The translations under genes were made by a program, and so were the position numbers. A stretch of DNA of 64,000 bases. Origin: G963717155 sp963717155 (GTDB taxonomy: Bacteria > Actinomycetota > Thermoleophilia > Gaiellales > JALYLC01). Position 1 is the stretch's first letter. Every line of letters starts with the position of its first letter. The notes beneath the pieces are model-generated. The model had not been told where the DNA came from, searched no databases, and worked only from the letters and a program-made list of their open reading frames with translations. This document shows positions 61,065 through 64,000 of this stretch, one piece after another. The stretch spans positions 4,960,001 to 5,024,000 of the forward strand of contig OY970326.1 in NCBI GenBank assembly GCA_963717155.1. Direction: 5' to 3'.

Positions 61065-61730
61065 GTGACCACAACGATCGCGGCGCTGGGGGATCGCGAC
61101 CCCGCGCTCCTCACGCACCGCGAGATCGACGCGGCGATGGCCCTCGCGCCCCCGGATGTCGAGATCCGCTGGGTTCCGACCGAGCGCGCCCAGATCGACG
61201 GGTTCGACGGCGTCTGGGTCCTGCCCGGCACGCCGTACCGCGACGACGACGCGGTCACCGCGGCGATCCGGGTCGCACGGGAGCAGGGAATGCCGATCCT
61301 CGGCACCTGCGGCGGCTTCCAGTACATGGCGGTCGAGTTCGCCCGGAATGTCGCGGGCATCTCCGGCGCAGGCCACGAGGAGGTCGAACCGGGCGCCGAG
61401 GCAATCGTGGTCGGACGGCTTGCATGCAGCCTGGTCGGCGAGGAGCGCATGGTGACGGCGCGGCCGAGGACCCGGCTTGCATCGCTCTGCGGTCTCGAGC
61501 CGTTCGTTGGCTTCCACTACTGCAACTACGGGCTGCTCGATAACCGGCTCGACCGGCTCGTCGCGGCCGGCCTCGTGCTGGCCGCGACCGCCGAGGACGC
61601 CGGCGTCGAGGCGTTCGAGCTGCCCGGGCACCCGTTCTACCTCGCCACCCTCTTCCAGCCCCAGGTCGGAAGCTCCGCGCGGGACACGCTGCACCCGGTC
61701 CTCGCTGCGCTGGTCGAGGCGAGCCGCTGA
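61065..61730 (+). CDS. Class I glutamine-amidotransferase-like protein (CTP synthase C-terminal region-related)
   Basis: 221 residues from GTG 61065 with AGAGG upstream. The Cys nucleophile is in PILGTCGGFQYMAVEFARNV and the His/Glu area in LPGHPFYLATLFQPQVGS. It resembles the amidotransferase domain of CTP synthase standing alone, a family known to include selenoproteins. Here the nucleophile codon is TGC, so it is Cys. FHYCNYGLLD is another conserved piece. Its partner synthetase and role are unknown. Confidence 0.85.
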   Translation: MTTTIAALGDRDPALLTHREIDAAMALAPPDVEIRWVPTERAQIDGFDGVWVLPGTPYRDDDAVTAAIRVAREQGMPILGTCGGFQYMAVEFARNVAGISGAGHEEVEPGAEAIVVGRLACSLVGEERMVTARPRTRLASLCGLEPFVGFHYCNYGLLDNRLDRLVAAGLVLAATAEDAGVEAFELPGHPFYLATLFQPQVGSSARDTLHPVLAALVEASR

Positions 61731-61828
61731 CGACTTCACCCGATCGAGGTACGCCGTTCGGGGGTGCGCGTCCCGATGGGTGGACAGAGCCTGGTGGACA
61801 GGCGGTTGGGCGACACGGAGGTCGAGAG

Positions 61829-62590
61829 GTGAGGTGGAACTTTCCGGGAGCAGTCGTGCTGCTCCTGTGCGCGGTCGGGCTGCTGTCTGCCAGCCCGGGA
61901 TATGCGAGCAGTCCGTGCCCGTGGTCGACGCAGAGCAGTCCCTGCCCGGTGAAGCGCTCGACGAGCTTCTCCTTCTGGGGCAAGGTGTCGGACGTGACGG
62001 CACCGGGGAGCCTGACGGTCACGACCGACGCGTTCGCGAAGGTCCCGAAGGTGAACAAGCTCCTCGTTGACGAGGCCGGCAACGACGAGACGGTGCAGGT
62101 GAAGAGCACGACGCGCTTCTACCTGGTCAATCACAGCCACCAGAAGAGCCGGATCGGACCCACGGCGTTCTGGAACGAGGTCGACAGCTACGCCGACGCC
62201 ACGTTGTACGTCACGGGCCGCCTCGCGCCGGGGTCGTACTGGGACGACGACCCCACGATCGTCAACGCCGGCGTGCTCGTGGTCGACATCTCCGAGCTCC
62301 CTTCGACCGGCCCGAACCTGGCCGGTGCGTGGACGCTCAACGGCCAGGCGGCGACCCTGACGCCGACCGATGCCACGAACATCACCTACGCCGGCCAGTC
62401 GGGCGCCGCGACGTTCACGCTGACGGCGTCCGGATCGACCGTCTGCATCACCGGCTACGCCTACCCGCCGGTTCCGAACAACAACACGACGTTCACGTGC
62501 GGGTTCCTCTCCGACGACCAGAGGACGGTCGGGCCGTTGGCCTGGACGTCCCCGGTCTGGGGATCGGGCCTCTGGACGTTCACACGCTGA
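61829..62590 (+). CDS. Exported protein of unknown function
   Basis: 253 residues from GTG 61829 with GGAGG upstream. A signal peptide (FPGAVVLLLCAVGLLSASPG) is followed by two Cys-rich spots (SPCPWSTQSSPCPVK) and a beta-rich domain with SFWGKVSDVTAPGSLTV, then a second beta-rich part with two Cys (STVCITGYAYP, FTCGFLSDD). It looks like a secreted surface protein. The stop codon TGA (62588-62590) touches the first base of a 278-base structured element. Confidence 0.75.
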   Translation: MRWNFPGAVVLLLCAVGLLSASPGYASSPCPWSTQSSPCPVKRSTSFSFWGKVSDVTAPGSLTVTTDAFAKVPKVNKLLVDEAGNDETVQVKSTTRFYLVNHSHQKSRIGPTAFWNEVDSYADATLYVTGRLAPGSYWDDDPTIVNAGVLVVDISELPSTGPNLAGAWTLNGQAATLTPTDATNITYAGQSGAATFTLTASGSTVCITGYAYPPVPNNNTTFTCGFLSDDQRTVGPLAWTSPVWGSGLWTFTR

Positions 62591-62867
62591 GAACCGGTTT
62601 CAAACGTAGCGTGAGTGGTCGGGGTGTCTGGAGCGAGCGGGGGCGTCGGGTGGCTCGCAGGACAGGCCGGACGCCTGATCAAGAGCCACCCGTCGTCCCC
62701 GCGAAGCCCCGGAGCCCGCTGACCGAGCCCACTCGGGATGAGCGAATGGGTATGAGCGGGATCCGGGTCGCCGGAGGTCTGGGGGCGACGCGAGGAACGA
62801 GCACAGACCCCAGACCGCAGGACGATCCAGGCGCACCGAACGCCGCGGGACGTTTGAAACCGGTTCT
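62590..62867 (+). ncRNA. Structured noncoding element with an 18-base closing stem (candidate RNA)
   Basis: The ends are a perfect 18-base inverted repeat, AGAACCGGTTTCAAACGT (62590-62607) and its complement (62850-62867). Inside are a second helix (62623-62632 with 62826-62837), a hairpin of 18 positions with one mismatch and one G-U pair (62639-62656 with 62683-62700), a hairpin 62711-62720 with 62755-62764, and a hairpin 62776-62784 with 62808-62816. No protein is encoded. It could be a folded RNA or a MITE-like element; no transposase is near. The G-U pair favours the plus strand. Confidence 0.6.
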
Positions 62868-62906
62868 GAACCCGGGCCGCGCCCGCAGCCTCGGCTGCGG
62901 GCGCGC

Positions 62907-64000
62907 TCACGGCCTGTCGGACACGAATCCGACGCGGCTCATCGGACCCCAGTTGCGGCGACCCCTGCGACGTGCCAGCGTCACGATCGACCAGACGCGG
63001 ACGAGCGAGAGGAACTGGCGGTATCCGAAGTTCTCGAACACCGCAGCGCCTGCGAGGCGGGCCAGGCACCGCCAGCGTCGGTACCGCCGGAAGGCGTGCT
63101 CCTCCGCGAGCAGTGCCCCGAACGAGAGCACGAGGCCGTAGCTGAGGGCGAGAGCGAAGAACAGCAGCGCCACGTGCGGATCGAGTCTGCCGAGCGCGAG
63201 CGCGAGGATGACCGAGGCGGTGCCGATGATCTCGATGATCGGACCGAGCGCCTCGAAGAGCAGGAAGTACGGCAGCGCGACCAGACCGACGACTCCGTAG
63301 CGAGGCCGCAGGAACATCGCGCGATGGCGCCAGAGCGTCTCGATCAGCCCTCGGTGCCAGCGGTTGCGCTGGCGGCAGAGCGAGCGGAAGTCGGCAGGGG
63401 CCTCGGTCCAGCACACCGGGTCCGCGAGGAAGACGACGCGATACGGCCGCCCGTGCTCGCGGCAGTAGCGGTGCAGGCGCACGACGATCTCCGCGTCCTC
63501 GCCGACCGTCGTCGTGTCATAGCCACCGGCCTCGACGACGATGTCGCGTCGGAAGAGGCCGAACGCCCCGGAGATCACGAGCAGGGCGCCGAGTCGCGAC
63601 CAACCGGTGCGACCGCACAGGAACGCACGCAGGTACTCCATGACCTGCACGTTCGCGAGGAACCCGCGCGGCGCCCGCACGTCCTCGACCCTGCCGCCCC
63701 GGACAGAGCATCCGTTCGCGATCCGCACGATGCCGCCGCATGCGACTGTCTCAGGATGGGCCTGGAAGGGCCGCACGAGCCGTGCGAAGGCGTCCGCGTC
63801 GACGATGGTGTCGGCGTCCATCGTGCAGAAGAGGGGATAGCGCGCGAAGCGCAGGCCTGCGTTGATCGCATCTGCCTTCCCGCCGTTCAGCTTGTCGACG
63901 ACGAGCAGTCGGTCGTCGAAGGGGCAGGCATGGACTGCGCGGACGGGCTCCGTCCGCAGCGCGCAGCGCGGCACTCTCTCGACCTCGACGAGCGCGTATG
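62907..64000 (-). CDS. Family 2 glycosyltransferase, N-terminus beyond the window
   Basis: About 364 residues are seen and the frame is open to base 64000. It has the GT2 core DKLNGGKADAINAGLRFARY, the DXD-type CTMDADTIVDADAF, the acid motif VGEDAEIVVRLHRYC and the acceptor motif RQRNRWHRGLIETLW (QxxRW). Three to four C-terminal membrane helices follow (GVVGLVALPYFLLFEALGPI). It resembles processive synthases of polysaccharides. The signature arrangement suggests a membrane glycosyltransferase making an exported polymer. Confidence 0.92.
   Translation of the reverse strand, partial: YALVEVERVPRCALRTEPVRAVHACPFDDRLLVVDKLNGGKADAINAGLRFARYPLFCTMDADTIVDADAFARLVRPFQAHPETVACGGIVRIANGCSVRGGRVEDVRAPRGFLANVQVMEYLRAFLCGRTGWSRLGALLVISGAFGLFRRDIVVEAGGYDTTTVGEDAEIVVRLHRYCREHGRPYRVVFLADPVCWTEAPADFRSLCRQRNRWHRGLIETLWRHRAMFLRPRYGVVGLVALPYFLLFEALGPIIEIIGTASVILALALGRLDPHVALLFFALALSYGLVLSFGALLAEEHAFRRYRRWRCLARLAGAAVFENFGYRQFLSLVRVWSIVTLARRRGRRNWGPMSRVGFVSDRP

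Noticed and set aside
62590..62867. Insertion sequence reading of the 18-base inverted repeat
   Set aside because: No transposase fits in 278 bases and no flanking target duplication is seen; a MITE remains possible and is noted in the finding.
1..64000. CRISPR arrays, rRNA genes, prophage or integrase genes
   Set aside because: No regularly spaced repeats, no rRNA-like stretches and no phage or integrase motifs were seen anywhere in the window.

Overview
The window reads as one contiguous piece of a high-GC chromosome with short intergenic gaps, GTG and TTG starts, and many 4-base stop/start overlaps (ATGA, GTGA, TTGA). The gene content is actinobacterial: a CtaC/D/E oxidase with CtaG and CtaB, a LexA box of the CGAAC-N4-GTTCG type, a luciferase-like monooxygenase joined to hemerythrin, and a GAF-free OmpR/histidine-kinase repertoire. 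I infer an aerobic actinomycete relative, perhaps Thermoleophilia. This is a judgement from protein style, because no rRNA or tRNA gene was seen.

Layout. 1-6600: housekeeping and accessory genes (VOC protein, CorA, CDF transporter, Ogt, TfoX-like protein), then a TetR regulator with a membrane protein carrying a degenerate isochorismatase domain, divergent from a cupin gene. 6600-15100: a duplicated-domain exported protein, an ATP-dependent DNA ligase joined in frame to an AlkA-type glycosylase, a MarR/DHA2 efflux pair, a flippase-like membrane protein, and an operon with a damaged PiT phosphate transporter, a small membrane protein and a universal stress protein. 15358-17602: a secreted alkaline-phosphatase-fold protein. 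17655-24619 (minus strand): a tightly coupled operon of a split PEP-synthase-like pair, a biotin carrier, a carboxyltransferase, a HAD phosphatase and a luciferase-like monooxygenase/hemerythrin protein. The substrate is unknown.

26961-40750 is a respiratory block: SCO, CtaG, heme O synthase, COX III, I and II, a second COX2-like cupredoxin, a two-component system, a di-heme cytochrome c, and an extracytoplasmic flavin module (ApbE, FMN-binding protein, NOX-like reductase). 40821-45318 continues with a beta-propeller protein, a cytochrome b-like membrane protein, a heme-binding protein, and a ferredoxin/ferredoxin-reductase pair. 45374-55630 holds two look-alike modules. Each has a minus-strand operon of small exported proteins plus a ferric-reductase-like membrane protein, divergent from an OmpR-type regulator and its kinase. 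Their promoter regions share an 11-base direct-repeat motif. A P1B-type metal ATPase lies between them.

55575-64000: LysE exporter, SOS-box-controlled DNA polymerase IV, small hydrolase, zinc alcohol dehydrogenase, DsbA-like protein, GST, CTP-synthase-like amidotransferase, an exported protein, a 278-base noncoding element with many nested stems, and a family 2 glycosyltransferase cut by the window edge.

Several genes carry an apparent one-base frameshift, usually in a short G/C run. Two of these shifts merge genes that would otherwise overlap by ATGA. This looks like indel error in the assembly or recent decay, and it affects how the fused open frames should be read.
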